A stretch of 64,000 bases of DNA from Planococcus citri (taxonomy: Eukaryota > Arthropoda > Insecta > Hemiptera > Pseudococcidae), in the NCBI RefSeq assembly GCF_950023065.1, contig NC_088681.1, positions 29,484,836 to 29,548,835 on the forward strand, given 5' to 3'. Positions 28,427-41,415 of the stretch are shown piece after piece (the stretch's first letter is position 1; the number at the start of each line of letters is the position of its first letter). Under the pieces are notes generated by a model. It was given only the letters and a program-made list of their open reading frames with translations. It did no database searches and had not been told where the DNA came from. The position numbers and the translations under genes are program-made.

Positions 28427-28494
28427 GTAAGTTTTCTCCCAACTCTGGGCTTCTGAAAACCAGCACAACAATAATTTAATTTTAAATATTACAG
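28427..28494 (+). other. Probable 68-bp 5'UTR intron of the downstream gene
   Basis: A GTAAGT donor at 28427-28432 and a T-rich tract ending in 'attacag' (acceptor AG at 28493-28494) lie 10 bp before the ATG at 28505. Size and signals are typical of short insect introns. This is inference from motifs only. Confidence 0.45.
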
Positions 28495-28504
28495 ATCACT
28501 CAAG

Positions 28505-30376
28505 ATGTCCACTAATCAAACACACGAAGGAAATCGTATTGTCGGTAGCAGCAACGATCGTTTTGTATATCTTTACAACGTACCAAACTTACAAGAAATA
28601 ACATCATACCAAGTAGCTCAAAGAATATGGTGCAGTGGCTCGGAGAAAATTCAGCTTGAAAATGAGCAAGATTGTTCTCATCAAGAACGTTTTGTACAAC
28701 TGAGACAGGATTTGAATATTCCTAGTTGCATTGGAGATATACTCGAAAATGAACTACTGAAAGTTGATCGAAGGATTAAACAATGGGGGCAACATTTTTT
28801 ATTTTACATGGAATTTCCCAAGAAATTTTCCAAGTACGATTATGATATTCCTAGCATTGATCCTAACTGGTTTGTTTGGTCGATGAATGGTGAAATCGAC
28901 TGCAGAAAAACTGCCAAAAACATGCTACAAGTCGACTGTTTGACCAACGTGCATAAATTTATTATTATGAGCGTCTATTGCTTGGAAGAAGAGATGAAAG
29001 AATTTTCGTTGGATTCGCTTCCGGCAGAATTTTATGCAAATATGACACGTTCCAACGGCTGGGTATTTTTTTATTGGATTTGTTACCTTCGAAATGAACT
29101 GTGTAAAGTGGCATATTACGCCCTAGCAGTGAACTTCAATATTCGTGATCGGTTCATAAACTATTACTTCTGGAGCCTTTCAAGTGACTATGATCAGGTA
29201 GCAATCGCCAAAGATTGGATTTATCGAGCTTTCGACGAGTACGGGATAAATGACCAATATTACAACACTTCGACTTGCGCATTTTTGGAGCAAACAATTT
29301 CTAAAATGAATTGCAATCAGCAAAGACGTTTGTTTGCAAAACTTTCTGATATCGGAATGGGAATATTTTCTTTCTTCATGTGCTATTCCGATTCTCCACG
29401 ATGTGCACTTTGCATTTGGAGACATACTAAAAATCACATCAAAGAGATAGAATTTTCGGTAATTATCCTTCAGCAAATCTTTCGTACTAAACGTAATCCT
29501 GCATTGATGTCTTCATTGGTTGAGATTTGGGATACTGCTTCTGATTCTCAAAGAAATTACCTGATTCACGTCCAATCCCGGCTGTGCTCATACATTCACT
29601 GTTGTCTGGACGGCCCCAGCCTTCTAGAATTTGTCAACAAATTACTTTATCATTTCTCTTCAGAAGAGAGGAAAAAACTGATTTTCAAGGTAGCTGAAAG
29701 CCCTTTTTTTTTCAAGTGTAGTTCTGAATCGTTCAACTTTTTAGTGAACTCATTTTTGCCAGACTTCAAAGACCAATTGGCGTTGAAAGAATTCGTATTG
29801 CAGTCTCGCCATTTCAAAAAATATTTATATGGTTTGTTAATCCGTGATCAAGAGTATGAAAAATTCGCTGGAAAAATAAAATTTTATTGTTCTTATGATG
29901 CAAGAACTGCACAAGTATTCACAGAACAGTTCCTGAAAAAAGAATTAAGAGCACACTCTTGTGAAATTGGCCTCATTACCGACGTCAATAAATGGAATAA
30001 ATTCAGCGAATTTATCGACGAAACTTTTGAAAACGATCTTACCTCAAGATTGGTGGTGAAGCGAAAGTTCGTATCAAGGATGGCCACCTTTGCCTACAAA
30101 AACTCTAAAAATTTTGAAATCCTTTATAATCGTTTCGATGATCTCGTGAAAGTTGTTGAAATGGTATTTGTAGACGATGAGTTGAAAAAAGTGAAACGTT
30201 CGTTTTTTATTCCTTATGAGCAGCTCCTTCTGCGTTTTCGTGATCATGATCGTAGTAATCCTTATTTTACTTTTTTCTCGGGGGAGCAGAGTGAGGTCAC
30301 GAGCGTGGCCCTGAATTATAAAATGTTTAACGAAAAGTTGACCGAGTGGTGGTCAAAGGACGATATCGAGAAGTAA
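28505..30376 (+). CDS. Uncharacterised 623-aa protein, intact host-type gene
   Basis: This is a single uninterrupted frame whose ATG lies just after a plausible splice acceptor. An AATAAA signal follows 44 bp after the stop. The protein begins MSTNQTHEGN and has no signal peptide or convincing transmembrane segment. It is rich in aromatic residues, Lys, Glu and Cys and has an all-helical look, with repeated aromatic/leucine helices. This suggests a solenoid-like or protein-interaction fold, but I see no catalytic signature. Such single-exon genes often belong to expanded lineage-specific families in mealybug-like insects; that is inference. I do not recognise the family and assign no function. 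Confidence 0.8.
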   Translation: MSTNQTHEGNRIVGSSNDRFVYLYNVPNLQEITSYQVAQRIWCSGSEKIQLENEQDCSHQERFVQLRQDLNIPSCIGDILENELLKVDRRIKQWGQHFLFYMEFPKKFSKYDYDIPSIDPNWFVWSMNGEIDCRKTAKNMLQVDCLTNVHKFIIMSVYCLEEEMKEFSLDSLPAEFYANMTRSNGWVFFYWICYLRNELCKVAYYALAVNFNIRDRFINYYFWSLSSDYDQVAIAKDWIYRAFDEYGINDQYYNTSTCAFLEQTISKMNCNQQRRLFAKLSDIGMGIFSFFMCYSDSPRCALCIWRHTKNHIKEIEFSVIILQQIFRTKRNPALMSSLVEIWDTASDSQRNYLIHVQSRLCSYIHCCLDGPSLLEFVNKLLYHFSSEERKKLIFKVAESPFFFKCSSESFNFLVNSFLPDFKDQLALKEFVLQSRHFKKYLYGLLIRDQEYEKFAGKIKFYCSYDARTAQVFTEQFLKKELRAHSCEIGLITDVNKWNKFSEFIDETFENDLTSRLVVKRKFVSRMATFAYKNSKNFEILYNRFDDLVKVVEMVFVDDELKKVKRSFFIPYEQLLLRFRDHDRSNPYFTFFSGEQSEVTSVALNYKMFNEKLTEWWSKDDIEK

Positions 30377-30419
30377 TTTTATCCGCTGATTTGTCAATGT
30401 GAAATGTACGTATAAATTG

Positions 30420-30425
30420 AATAAA
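30420..30425 (+). terminator. Polyadenylation signal AATAAA
   Basis: Canonical AATAAA 44 bp beyond the stop codon of the 623-codon gene. A GT/T-rich stretch follows downstream. Confidence 0.6.
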
Positions 30426-30429
30426 AGTT

Positions 30430-32135
30430 ACTCAGTTTGAGGCTAATTTGAGACGTTGATTTGCTACAGTATAGGAAGTAATTCATAATCATAACGTTTT
30501 TAAAAACTTGTCACTAATTTTAATCCAATTTGCCTTTCCATGTATTTGTTGAATTGTTACTAAAAGAAGATTAAATCATTTTTTTACGCTTCAGAATGAT
30601 TTTTTTGAATTAGGTGCGTGATGATTAAAAGTCAAGCTCACAAATTTTTTTTCTTCGAAATAATTTCTCATCTTATTTCTCGAAAAAGGGCTCAACGCAA
30701 AACCACTTTTGAGCGGTTGAAAATTTGCAAATCGGTTATTTTGAAAAATTTAACAATGTTTTATCAAAATTTCAAAAATCCGACGACAGGGGCATTTCAC
30801 CTATTTTACTCGGGAGTCTTTTTCGTTTGCATGAGTATTTCGTACTCGTGTTGTCGTGTCGTGCTGGTCCTTGGTAGTTGTACTATTCGTGTAATGAAAG
30901 TTGTAAAATTTTGCCAGTGTTATCTTTCAACCTTTTGTGTAATGATATTCGTACTTAATTTCGTCAGTTATAAGTTAGGGACTAGAGAGTTGATATGCGA
31001 AAATAAATTAAAGCATTTTCATCGAGTTTACGAGAGATTTTTAGCGTTAACCTTCTCGTAACGGTAATATTTCAAAAGTTTTCTGTTTGTTTAGCATACG
31101 CTAAGTTGTCTAATAATGTTATTCGCAAGTTTTGGTTTAATCGCTAACTGAAATAATTATTTTTGTTGCAGGTAAGTGGACCATGTTAGATAAAAACAAC
31201 TTGAACGCGCGAGCTAAATATTCCTAAACTAGAAAGGCAGGTAGGTAGGTATACTAGGTAGAGTAGCAAACTCTTTGTTGGAAAAAATTCATATTGTTGT
31301 AGTTTATACTCGCGTGATGTTATAAAAGATTTCAGGAATTTTACGTATGTATTAACAGCCCTACAGGAATCATTACGATGAGGTGAATCGTTAACATTTT
31401 TAGTGGATTTAAAAGTTGTTATGATGCGAGGAAATTATCCTGAATGTTTGTTTTTGCCATTACTATCTACCTTGGTGTATCTTACTCGGTATATAAAAAT
31501 TCACTTTTTTCATCATTATTATAAAGAGGCTGAGGCCCGAGGAAGGGACAAATAAAACTTTTTTTGCTCTACTGGCAAAAGAACTTGTTTATAGAACCAC
31601 TATTAATTTTGAAAATATAGGCGATGAGCGCAAGCACCCCTCTCCTCTTCATCATGACAGTTCTGGAGAGCTTTGAGCTATGCTTGTGTTTTGAGTGAAA
31701 CATGAAGACAAAGGGGGAGAAAGAAAAAATTAATCCAATTAAATTCAATTTTAATAACTGCAATTTATTTCAAAGGCTTCCAAAATTTAACAAAACATTC
31801 TACCACAAAGTTCACTTCTTCGATCCAAAAATAAAATTACAAAATACATACAAAACATAGAAAACAAACCAGAACCTCATTACATGATCATTTTGATCTC
31901 ATGAGAGCTCATTTGGCAGAGTTATGGGCTTCAAAAATTTTGAAAAACAGGGAGTCCACTCTCCCCAAGACTCTTCAACATGCATGCGAAGGAAATCATG
32001 AGAGAAGTGCAAATTGTGCTTGCTGGGACAGAAGTGTAGATTCAACGAACAAAACATGCAATGAAAAATAAATGTAGGCAAAACAAAAGTACTTAATGAA
32101 GTCAACAGAGAATAAAATTGAAAAGTGACAATTGA
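30430..32135. other. Intergenic DNA, no gene recognised
   Basis: The 147-codon frame at 30618-31061 starts with GTG and has no family resemblance. The rest is AT-rich with TAGGTAGG motifs near 31243. No feature is called. Confidence 0.5.
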
Positions 32136-32139
32136 GTCA

Positions 32140-33400
32140 ATTTCCAGAATTCCATTACCTCCGAATTACGAAATTTCAGATTGTTTTTCATTTTTCAGAG
32201 TTTGTTTATCTCTGCTCAAACAATTAAATTTAAAATTGTTTTTCGGAATTCATATTGCTTCCAAATTATGAAATTTTAAATCAATTTTCAGAATTTGCAT
32301 TGCCTCCAAATTATAAAAATTCAATCTGTTTTTCAGAATTCTGATCTCTCCGAATTACAAAATTTCAAATTGTTTTTCAAAATTTGCATTGCCTCTCCAA
32401 GTTAAGAAATTTCAAATTGCTTTTCAGAAGTTATAGTATTGCCTCCGAATTACAAAATTTTGATTCAATTTTTGGAGCTCACATGGTTTTTAAATAACGA
32501 AATTTCAATCTGATTTTCATAGTTGGCACACTCTCCAAATTAAAAAATTTTGGTTCATTTTTCGGATCTCGCTTTACCTTCAAATCACAAAAATTCACAT
32601 TAATTTTCAGAACTCATATTGTCTCCAAACTACAAAATTTTGCTTAATTTTTCGATTATTAAATTTAAATTCATTTTTGAATCTCGCATTGTCTCCAAAC
32701 CACGAAATTTCAAGTTGATATTTGGAGCTTACATTGCCTACAAATCATCAAATTTTGATTCAATTTTCGAAGCCTGAATGTACTCTGAATTACCAACGTA
32801 ATTTCAAACTGATTTTTAGAGCTCGCATTGCCTCTAAATTACGAAATTTTAAGCTGATTTTCAAAGTGCCTTATCCCTCCAAATTAAAAAATTTTGTTTC
32901 ATTTTTCGCAGCTTGCTACCTTTAAACTACGAAATCTCGATTCAGTTTTTGGAGGTCGCATCATCTCCCAACCAGGAAATTTCAAATTGTTTTTCAGATT
33001 TTGCATCCCCCCTCTCCCAAATTATGAAATTTTAAAGTGTTTTCCACTGTTTATATTTGCGCCAAATCACAAAATTTGAAATCATTTTTCAGAGTTTTTA
33101 TCTCTTCCAAACTCCTAAATTTGGGATTGTTTCTCAGAATTTTAAAATTTCAATTTTTTTTTCAAAATTTCTACATATTTCCTCCAAATTACAACATTTC
33201 TACTCAATTTTCAAAATTTCCATCTCTTCCAAATCACAGAATTCCAAATCAGTTTTCAGAATTCGAATTCTCAAATTTTAAATTTTGGTTTTTCAGAGTT
33301 CTCATTTCCTCCAATTTATGAAATTTTGAAATAATTTCAGAGTTCAAATTTATCTCTACATTACAAAATTTTGAAATTATTTCTCAGAGTTAGTACCATT
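32140..33400 (+). repeat. Degenerate minisatellite array, unit about 46-60 bp
   Basis: About 1.25 kb is made of roughly 22-27 imperfect units of the form 'cctccaaattacgaaattt' followed by '(c)aa.ttg.ttttcagaa.t' and a variable spacer. Units are strongly diverged, so the array is old. Long frames across it (32722-33321) simply translate the repeat into recurring 'SKLRNFKLIF'-like segments and are not genes. Confidence 0.8.
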
Positions 33401-33404
33401 CGAT

Positions 33405-36400
33405 TTTCTGGGATAAATTCGTGTAATTTCTGATTTTTAGATTCATGGAGGTCTGCAGGTGACGAAGTGTGCAAAGGAAATTGGTTATCGAATAACTCTC
33501 TTTTTTCTCCTCTCTCCAATCTTCAGATTCCTTCCCGAATTTAAACGACACAGAGTGAATTCCTTCAATAAGTGAGTGATTCTTTCATAAAATCATAGAA
33601 ATAACTTACTTATTCTCATGATATGAGTTCCATGTAGAGAAAATTTGCACTAACCTGAAACAGAAGAAATTACAATCGTGGATTAGATTATTTATTTTAA
33701 TTAGCCATCTCAAAGTTCAACTACTCAAGATCTACGTATTCGAGACGAGCAGGCATAGTGCTGCCAACCTTACGGATTTTTTTTGTAAATTCAACTATTC
33801 AAGTTTGGATTTTGCAAAATTTTGAAAAAAAAGAACTGCAAATTTTCTATAAGGAAACTAAACAAATCTACGAAATGTACACAGATTATCTTCTGTTGCA
33901 AAATAAATATATCTCCTTTTTCCCATCTTCCTCGTATCATGTTTAGTAGTTGTATATTAAGATTTTTAAATGTTTAGAATTTCACTTTTAATAGTAACTC
34001 GAGAATTTAAACGCCTGAAGTACAATCATAATTTCGACGATAATTTATTTTAATAATAAAAATATAAAAAACCCATCTTCGAAGACATTGAACCCTTACA
34101 ACATTCAATAAGCCAATTGATTCTAAAAATACTCAGCTTTAAAGATTGATGACAATGCGGGGGATGATCATTTACAAGAATGAGAAACAAAGGTGGAATT
34201 TAGTATTAGAGGCCTACATATAGCCAAACTCATCCATTATCAATTCAACCCACTATCTACTCAAAAAGATAAAATATTTTGACACTTTTTAAGAATATGT
34301 CTAATTCATTTCACATTTTATAAATCCCCATTACAACATCTTACTCGAAACGCTAAATTATTCGAATAAACAAAATAAAGTTGTTGAAGTACAGAATGTA
34401 CATCATTATCTGAATAACTATTATCCCCGCAGCGTAGACAGTCTGCAGTATATTATAATCTCACGACCACACATCATTTCAGCATTAACCTTCGTCTCTG
34501 GCAAGTGACAGGGACAGGATAACGTTGAAATTCTGTCTCCTAATCACTCAGCACTTGGATTGGTTAGGTGTTTAGCTTTACCATAGTGCTGAAAATTCTT
34601 AGATAAGTATTTCCAATAAAATAAGTCGTAATTTCGTCGACTTGGTTGGTTTGGCTTCGCCTTCGCCTTCGCCTTCGTCGTACGAGTGTGTAGTCGTACC
34701 CCAAACAACGCACCTGTGACAAGAGGTCGGGCAACTTTATTTTCACACGTGTACGTTAAGTTGCATACGCTTTCGTTGGCGTTGGCAGGAATTTCCATGT
34801 GAGAAGCTCGTTTAAAAGGAATATATGGTAAAATTTTGCCTTTATCGATCAAAGTAACATTTAATTGCTCTCGAATGATTTGCGTGGAAGTCGAAATCGG
34901 TAGACAGAAAGATACATGATTTCGCCTGTATGCAAAAGGTGAAATTTTATCCAAGTCGTTTTATAAAGAATTTAGTGTGTAACGTTTTAGGGTAAAAATA
35001 AAAGTGCGTATGACCTTTGATGTTCTTTTCTAGAACACTCACCTAGTGATATTTTACATATAACGTGGCGTTAACGCTAACAACCTTATAGTATCGGTAG
35101 CCTAGTTCATCATTTACGAATGATCAATTTTTTAACCCTATACTTTTTCAACTCAAGTGATTTCCGAAGCAAAATAAAGGTTTATCAACATCAAGCGTCG
35201 TTGTGGTTTTTTGAAGAAAAAAAAAGAGTACCGTTTACTCTTTAAGAGTAAGGGGATACACTTAAGGTGCCCTCCAGCCGAGTTGGAAATTAACCGAGCG
35301 AAATGAATTTCAACTAAGTACAATATTTGCAATTAAGAAAAAGGGAATAATTTAGCGGAAGTGTTTTAAAAATTAAGTATATTTTCTCAGCTAAGACTCA
35401 CAACTGCTATTTGGTTATTTATTCATGCTATAAATGGGGGTGATAATTTTATAGCATTAGAGAATCGAAAACGAATTAAGCCTGTTAATTTTCAAGCGTC
35501 TCGGGTTTAATGAGATTTTTTTTAATAGAAAATAATTCTCAATAGTACATAAAAGTACTTACCAATTTTTTTTTCTTCAATTTCGTTTCATTCAGACTTT
35601 AGAAACATTCTCGATATAATAGATAATTTTTTTTAACGAATTGTTAATTTTTTGATCACATTATCGACATCTAAGGCAATTTTTTCAGCGTGTAGCGTCT
35701 AATATTCTTTTTCGTAATGCATTTAATTTTTTTTCTACCCTTTCACAAAGAAATTCAATTACCCACTCGCATTTTTACACAATTACATGGCTACTGTACC
35801 AAAAAGTAGCCAAGTTGAAAGGCTGTCTAACAAACCTTATTATCTCGTGATTGAAAATTTTTCATTCCTTTTTAAAAGTATTGACTTTGATACAAAGTGC
35901 ATATCGATTTGCTGTAAAGCATCTTGCTAGACAAAAGGCGTACCATATCTTTGTGTTTACACTTATAAACAGCAGTTTTTGTTTACATCGTCGTATTGTG
36001 CACGTCCAGTAGCTACGTACCACGCAACAAAATTTTTTTCCTACAATAAAAAAAGGAATTGTACGTACACCAAAAGTAGGTATTGAGCTAAGAATTAAAT
36101 TTTTAAATAAACTCGATTCTTTGGTTAGCGGTCGATAATTTAATTATTTGACTGCCAGTCAAAGGTAAATTGAAATGATGAGCTATATTTATAGCGAAGA
36201 AAATTGTTTCTTTAAAAATGGCCATAGTAAAGCAGGCGCAGGCATAGGCATGGCAATACAGCACGATGGAATATTCGTAAATGGATAATTTAATTCGTCA
36301 TATTGTCATAACGAAAAGATGAATGTGTAAGGTTTGATTGATTGGCTGTTTTTACTCAATTTTTTTTCTTTTTTTTTATCGAACGTAATTGACTTAAGAT

Positions 36401-38225
36401 TGACAGTGAACATTTATGTACGTACAACTGTTTTCGCATTATTTTCCGTCAACTTGCTTTTTTGTTTTTTGCCGGGTTTGAAAATGATACGAAAAAAAAT
36501 AACGATGACGAGTCGAAGAATAATAATTTTCCGTTTGAATTTTGCTTTTTACACTAACGTGTTGTATTTCGAATTATAATTGTAAAACAATGACGACACC
36601 AGGAAGCAGGACTGCTTTTAATTTTTCAAAAAAATAAAATAAAATGGAGAAAATACCGCGGGCTTGGTTTTTAATGCGTTTCTTCTCCAAAGGACGGCGA
36701 AAACAAAAGTATATTTGATGGAAATTTCTCATATCGGCCATTTTCAGGGAGAAAATCTACGCTCGTTGATTAGATATCAAGATTTTTGAAACGTCAAGTT
36801 TTTCACGACGAGTTGTTGGCATTAGAGAGGTTTAAAGAAAAAATAACCGTAATCAAATTACGGTATATTTTTTTTGGAGCGATAAAAAAAACATAACAGT
36901 TTGATAAAAACGTCTCCGCGAGAAATGCTTCACAATCAGTAGTGTACGGGGTGTTTTAGTCTCGGTTCTTGCTCTTTTATCTGCAGTCATTCGGCTACTT
37001 AAAGTATACACAAACGTACGTAGATTTGGGGTATTTGAGTTCGGAAGGCACCAAGTTAGTCGAAATTTGGTATGAACTCGGCGTTATTTTTTTTTCTTCT
37101 TTGGCTTTTTCGAGTAAATTAAATCGAAAAAGTCACGTGGTTTAGAGCTGTAGACAGTAGAGATAATATTATTTTAAGTTGGCTTGTTCTTGAATGCGGA
37201 AAGGGAGGGAGAATTGTAAAGTTGACAGTGTTGCCACCTTAATTTATTTAATGCCTGATATGGTGAGAGAAATTCGGCTACAATGTGCCCGAAAGCAGAA
37301 AAAATTGCTGATTTTTTAACGCTCGATTTTTTGAGCTATTTTCGTCAGTCTATGTTGGTTTTAAAAATTTTCGAATGCCTGAAAAATTGAGTTTTATTTT
37401 ACTAAGCTAATATGTACTCTTTTACTTCAATAGGTGTATAAAATCTTCATTGAATTATCCCAAAAATTTATACCAGATTTCCTTGCATCATTTTTTTCTT
37501 ATTCAAGATACTCGTAAATACTTCCTATCTATTAGAAAAAAGATCAGAAACTCATTTATTCAAAATTTCACAAAAAAAATTGCTGAAAATCACACAAAAA
37601 ATTATTAAAACTCGAAAAACGTGAATCACAAAACTCAAAAGCTCGTATGTGTATGTTATTTATGTATAAATAACGAAATTATTGTCATTTTTTTTTGCCA
37701 ACATTTTCTATTTTCGCAAACATTCTTGTAAAGCCGTGTTAACTTATAAATTGCTTCAAATACGATTTCACTCCATTCAGTTTTGATACCGATTTTTTTG
37801 TTTTCGTCAAAAAAAAATCTACGATTTGAAGGTACCTAATAGGTAAACGTACGATTTTTTCAAACCCTAATAAGAGGAGGAGCTAATTTTTAAATTTGGG
37901 CGATCAAAAAATTCGGGGGTAAATTAAAAGGGCCTCTTTTACCTAATGAGGACAGTGAGGGCCCCAAAATCAAAATTTTGAATTTTTGGGATCCCAAATT
38001 TTGGTTTTAGAGGACAAAAAAAAAGTTACCTACGAGGGGAGTATCCTTGAATTTGTAAAAATAACATTTTTGGGTCCAAACAAAGCTATATGTACATTGA
38101 AATAGGAACCTATCTGCATGCAAAAATGTCCCACTGAAGAAAATTTCAAGCACTAAAGTTCATTCTCTAATTTTTGGTGAATTTTTGAAAATCAGTGTCG
38201 CCAAAATTGTGGAAAATCGAAATTT
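33405..38225. other. Intergenic DNA, no gene recognised
   Basis: AT-rich with scattered short frames. Near 34655-34680 there is a short (cttcgc)n hexanucleotide run that produces an Ala-Lys stretch in a 136-codon minus frame; that frame lacks ATG and is not called. Nothing else could be supported. Confidence 0.5.
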
Positions 38226-38229
38226 TACC

Positions 38230-39724
38230 TGATTGGCAGCCATAAAAAAGCTCAGGAAAAACAAATCAGCCGGAGCAGATGGTGTAATTGCAGAGATGAT
38301 AACAGCAGCAACCAAAGAGAGTACCACAATATTACACCACATATGTAACAAAATATGAGAAGATCGCAAATGGCCACAGGACTGGACCACATCCATATAC
38401 ATACCCCTGCATAAAAAAGGGTCAAAGCTCGAATGTTCCAACTACAGAACAATCTCCCTGATATCTCATGCCAGCAAGGTACTCCTAAATATCATACACA
38501 AACGTATCAAGTCATTTATACTTCCTCAAATACCTCCAGAACAGGCAGGTTTTGTTCCAGAAAGAGGAACAAGAGAACAAATCCTAATTGAAAAGGCTCG
38601 AGAATTCAACAAAACTATCTACCTCTGCTTCATTGATTATGAAAAAGCCTTTGATAACGTTGAGTGGAAGATACTATGGGGAAACCTTGGAAAAATGGGA
38701 GTACCAAAGCACCTGATAGAACCGATGAAGAACGTGTACAAAAACAACACCGCACAGGTAAAGGTAGAAGGGGAACTGCCTGATCACTTCAAGACCTGCA
38801 AAGGAGTGAGACAGGGATGCATTCTCAGCCCAATATTGTTCAATGCATATGGAGAATGGATAATGAGGGAAGCTCTAGAGGGGTGGAAGAAAGGAGTTAT
38901 ACTAGGAGGCAGGAAAATATCAAATCTGAGATACGCAGATGACACCACAATACTGGCTGAAAACATGGACTACATGAAGGAGATCATGGGCAAGATTGAA
39001 CATTGAACAAGTTAGCCTAGCCAGGGGTCTGAAAGTGAACAAATCAAAGACTAAGATGATGATAATAGACAGGGTGAACGACAACCAACCTGAGCTGCAA
39101 GAGATAGATGGAATTGAAGTAGTATAAAGCTTTGTATATTTAGGCTCCCTAATAACCAACAAGGGAGGTTTAGAGGATGAGATAAGAAGACGTGCATCAA
39201 TTGCGAAGACAGCTGTAGGAAAACTCTACCAAATGTGGAAAAGCCATGGAATCACCAAGAGAACAAAATAAAGATTGTAAAAACGCTTGTATTCTCAATA
39301 TTCCTATATGCCTCCAAGACATGGACAGTGAAGAAAACATACCAGAGTTGGATAGATGCATTTGAAATGTATTGCTATAGACGAATGCTTAGAATCTCAT
39401 GGACCAAGAAAAGAACAAACAGGTCAATACTGGAAGAGCTAGGTGTGAAAGATAGACTCAACACCATTGTAAGAAAAAGGATCCTGAGATATTTTGGACA
39501 TAGACAACCTAGAGGAGCTGACTGTACAGGGACAAGTAGAGGGAAAGAGGTCGTTCGGGAGATCGCCCACAAGGTATACGGACCTTATCAAAAAGGCTAC
39601 AGGGCTCACCCTTAGGGAATCCACTATAGGCAGGCCAAAGACAGAGAAGGTTGGAGGCAGCTGATTGGGAAGGCTCCGTAGTCACGATGCTCTGATACGA
39701 GTGAATGATGAAGAAGAAGAAGAG
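38230..39724 (+). pseudogene. 5'-truncated dead LINE (non-LTR) reverse transcriptase
   Basis: The plus strand encodes a reverse transcriptase in pieces: an IKKLRKNKSAGADG-like start, then NYRTISL, the AGFVPERGTREQI block, FIDYEKAFDNV (catalytic Asp), GVRQGCILSP, and YADDTTIL (the YxDD active site, about 38933-38953). A C-terminal 'YRRMLRISW' and 'RILRYFGH' region typical of LINEs follows. It is broken by a TGA at about 38356, a frameshift near 39000, further stops near 39127 and 39270, and another frameshift near 39265. There is no endonuclease domain, so the 5' end is lost. The 3' end is a (GAA)n-like run at 39706-39724, as in RTE-like LINEs. Clade is not certain. Confidence 0.85.
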
Positions 39725-40189
39725 CTAAAAAGCTGAAATTTGACATGTACCTTTTTTTTGCCCTACAGTATTTTTGAACAGTTTTGAAGCCTTTAACCAA
39801 TTTTTGGGCAATTTTTTTAGAAATTGTTTTCTGTCATTTTGGCACCATATTTCAATTTTTTTGCCATGATATTGCTGAAGAAATGTGTAATTTTGAACTG
39901 GCAAAATCTACTCTTGGAAATCGTTTGACATGTTTTACCTCCAAAAATACGTCAGGGTAAAAAAAAGAAGGGTAAAGGTGACCCGCCTCCCTCGAGTGTT
40001 CTTTTTCAAAACACCTCTTTTTTACCGTCAGGTATTTTTTTTTTTTTTTTTGGAGAGGGGAATCGCCAATTTTTTCTGTATTCTGTTTTGTCGACTTGTG
40101 TGAAATTTTGCCAAAAATTCCGACTGAGAAACGGCTGGGAGGGGGGTTGACAGCCCCAACGGACTAGAAACCTGCTTCAATCGATTTGT

Positions 40190-40510
40190 AGGGTTAAATA
40201 TGTGGTACTTACCAAATCTATCAGCTTTCAAAATTGAGTTAGTGCGATTTTGTAAGTTTTGATTTCTAAAAATTTACTGGAGCCTTCTAAACTGCTCATA
40301 AAGGCTTGAAACTGCTTTCGATCAATTTAAGAGGTTGAAAATTGGATATACATCAAAGTTTAGCTGAAGCTCGTAAAATTTTAATTCAATTTCGGTTTCT
40401 TGGCCAAAATTTGATTTTCGGAAATTCGCCAAAAATTGAAAAATGAATCTATGTGAGTACCCAGAATTTTGGTTGGTGAGGTATTTTTGCATGTGCTTTC
40501 AATCTTTTGT
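40190..40510 (+). repeat. Dispersed repeat copy (family A)
   Basis: Collinear with 4240-4970 in the same orientation: 'actggagccttctaaactgc', 'gaaactgctttcgatcaattt', 'cttggccaaaa', then 'gaattttggttggtgaggt' and 'tttttgcatg'. It is diverged and noncoding. Confidence 0.55.
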
Positions 40511-40514
40511 TTGG

Positions 40515-41178
40515 TCCCTGTTCACAAATCACGAACCATTATGATTAATTAAAATCTAAGACCTATTTTCCTCATTTACGAGTATATCAATATTTTTAAA
40601 AATGTTGGATTTTTTGTTCACGCCCAATGAAATCTTAAATTTCTAATTCGATCAACTGGAGTACCTTTCTCATAATTTTCTCAATTTTTTCCATACTCGT
40701 AAAGATCTACGAGTACATCGACAAAACGTTATTGAAAATATTAACAATTAGTTTTTTTTAAAAAAGAAAGTATTTAATTTTTTCTATTATGCATATTTAT
40801 TTATTTTTTTTCGATGTTTCTGATTCTGAGTTCATACTTTATTCCATTCTACACTCGCCGCCAAAATTTGGAAAAATTTGACCCCAGCTGTAGAAAAATT
40901 TTCAAGAATAGTGATCCTTTTTTATCGTAAAGTAAAGTAAAAAGTTGAAAAGAATTCAATTATTTTATTTGAGATACCCACATATCATCTGTTTCAAGTA
41001 AAAAATTGCAAGAATGCTGAATAAAAAGAAGAACTACCCACTGGATTTTTCTGCGTTTTCTTCTCTTTTTTTTTTACTTTAAAAGTTTTGTCTTTCTGTA
41101 TATTTTTAATTTTTTATAAAGTAGAATATAAGTATAATAAAATATTTCGAATTTTTCACCGAATTTTACGAATTAGAT
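40515..41178. other. AT-rich flank left of the Polinton
   Basis: No gene or repeat recognised. This is host DNA up to the target duplication. Confidence 0.6.
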
Positions 41179-41184
41179 GAGATG
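41179..41184. repeat. Target site duplication, left copy (GAGATG)
   Basis: GAGATG directly abuts the outer end of the left inverted repeat and matches 57484-57489 exactly. A 6-bp duplication is the diagnostic product of Polinton integrase. Confidence 0.9.
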
Positions 41185-41315
41185 AGTAGTAGGCGGGTCA
41201 CTTTGGGGGTCCTAGACTTTCCGGCGCCAACCCAAAGTGTCCCGTCTACTTTTTTTTTTTTTTTTTTTTTTTTTCAAATTTTTTTTTTGCATTTTTATTT
41301 TTTATATTTTTTTTA
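41185..41315. repeat. Polinton left terminal inverted repeat
   Basis: It begins AGTAGTAGGCGGGTC and matches the reverse complement of the right end without mismatch for 65 bp. A T tract follows (25 T here, 10 in the right copy). Homology continues through the 'caaattttttttttgcattt' stretch to about 41315. The AGT start matches the AG/AGT termini usual for Polintons. The segment 41316-41415 is AT-rich low complexity with no gene. Confidence 0.92.
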
Positions 41316-41415
41316 CATTTTTTATTTTTTATATTTTTTTTATATTTTTTTATTCTTTATATTTTTTTTTACATTTTATATTTTTACAATTATAAAAATT
41401 AACAAACTTATAAAC

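Noticed and set aside
30618..31061. 147-codon plus frame downstream of the host-type gene
   Set aside because: GTG start, no family resemblance, AT-driven composition, and it follows the polyadenylation signal.
34544..34954. 136-codon minus frame with Ala-Lys run
   Set aside because: Starts at a non-ATG codon, and the Ala-Lys run comes from a hexanucleotide microsatellite; no supporting motif.
38247..39732. 'aaaaagct' on both sides of the dead LINE as a target duplication
   Set aside because: The left copy lies within the reverse transcriptase coding sequence, so it cannot be the flanking target site.
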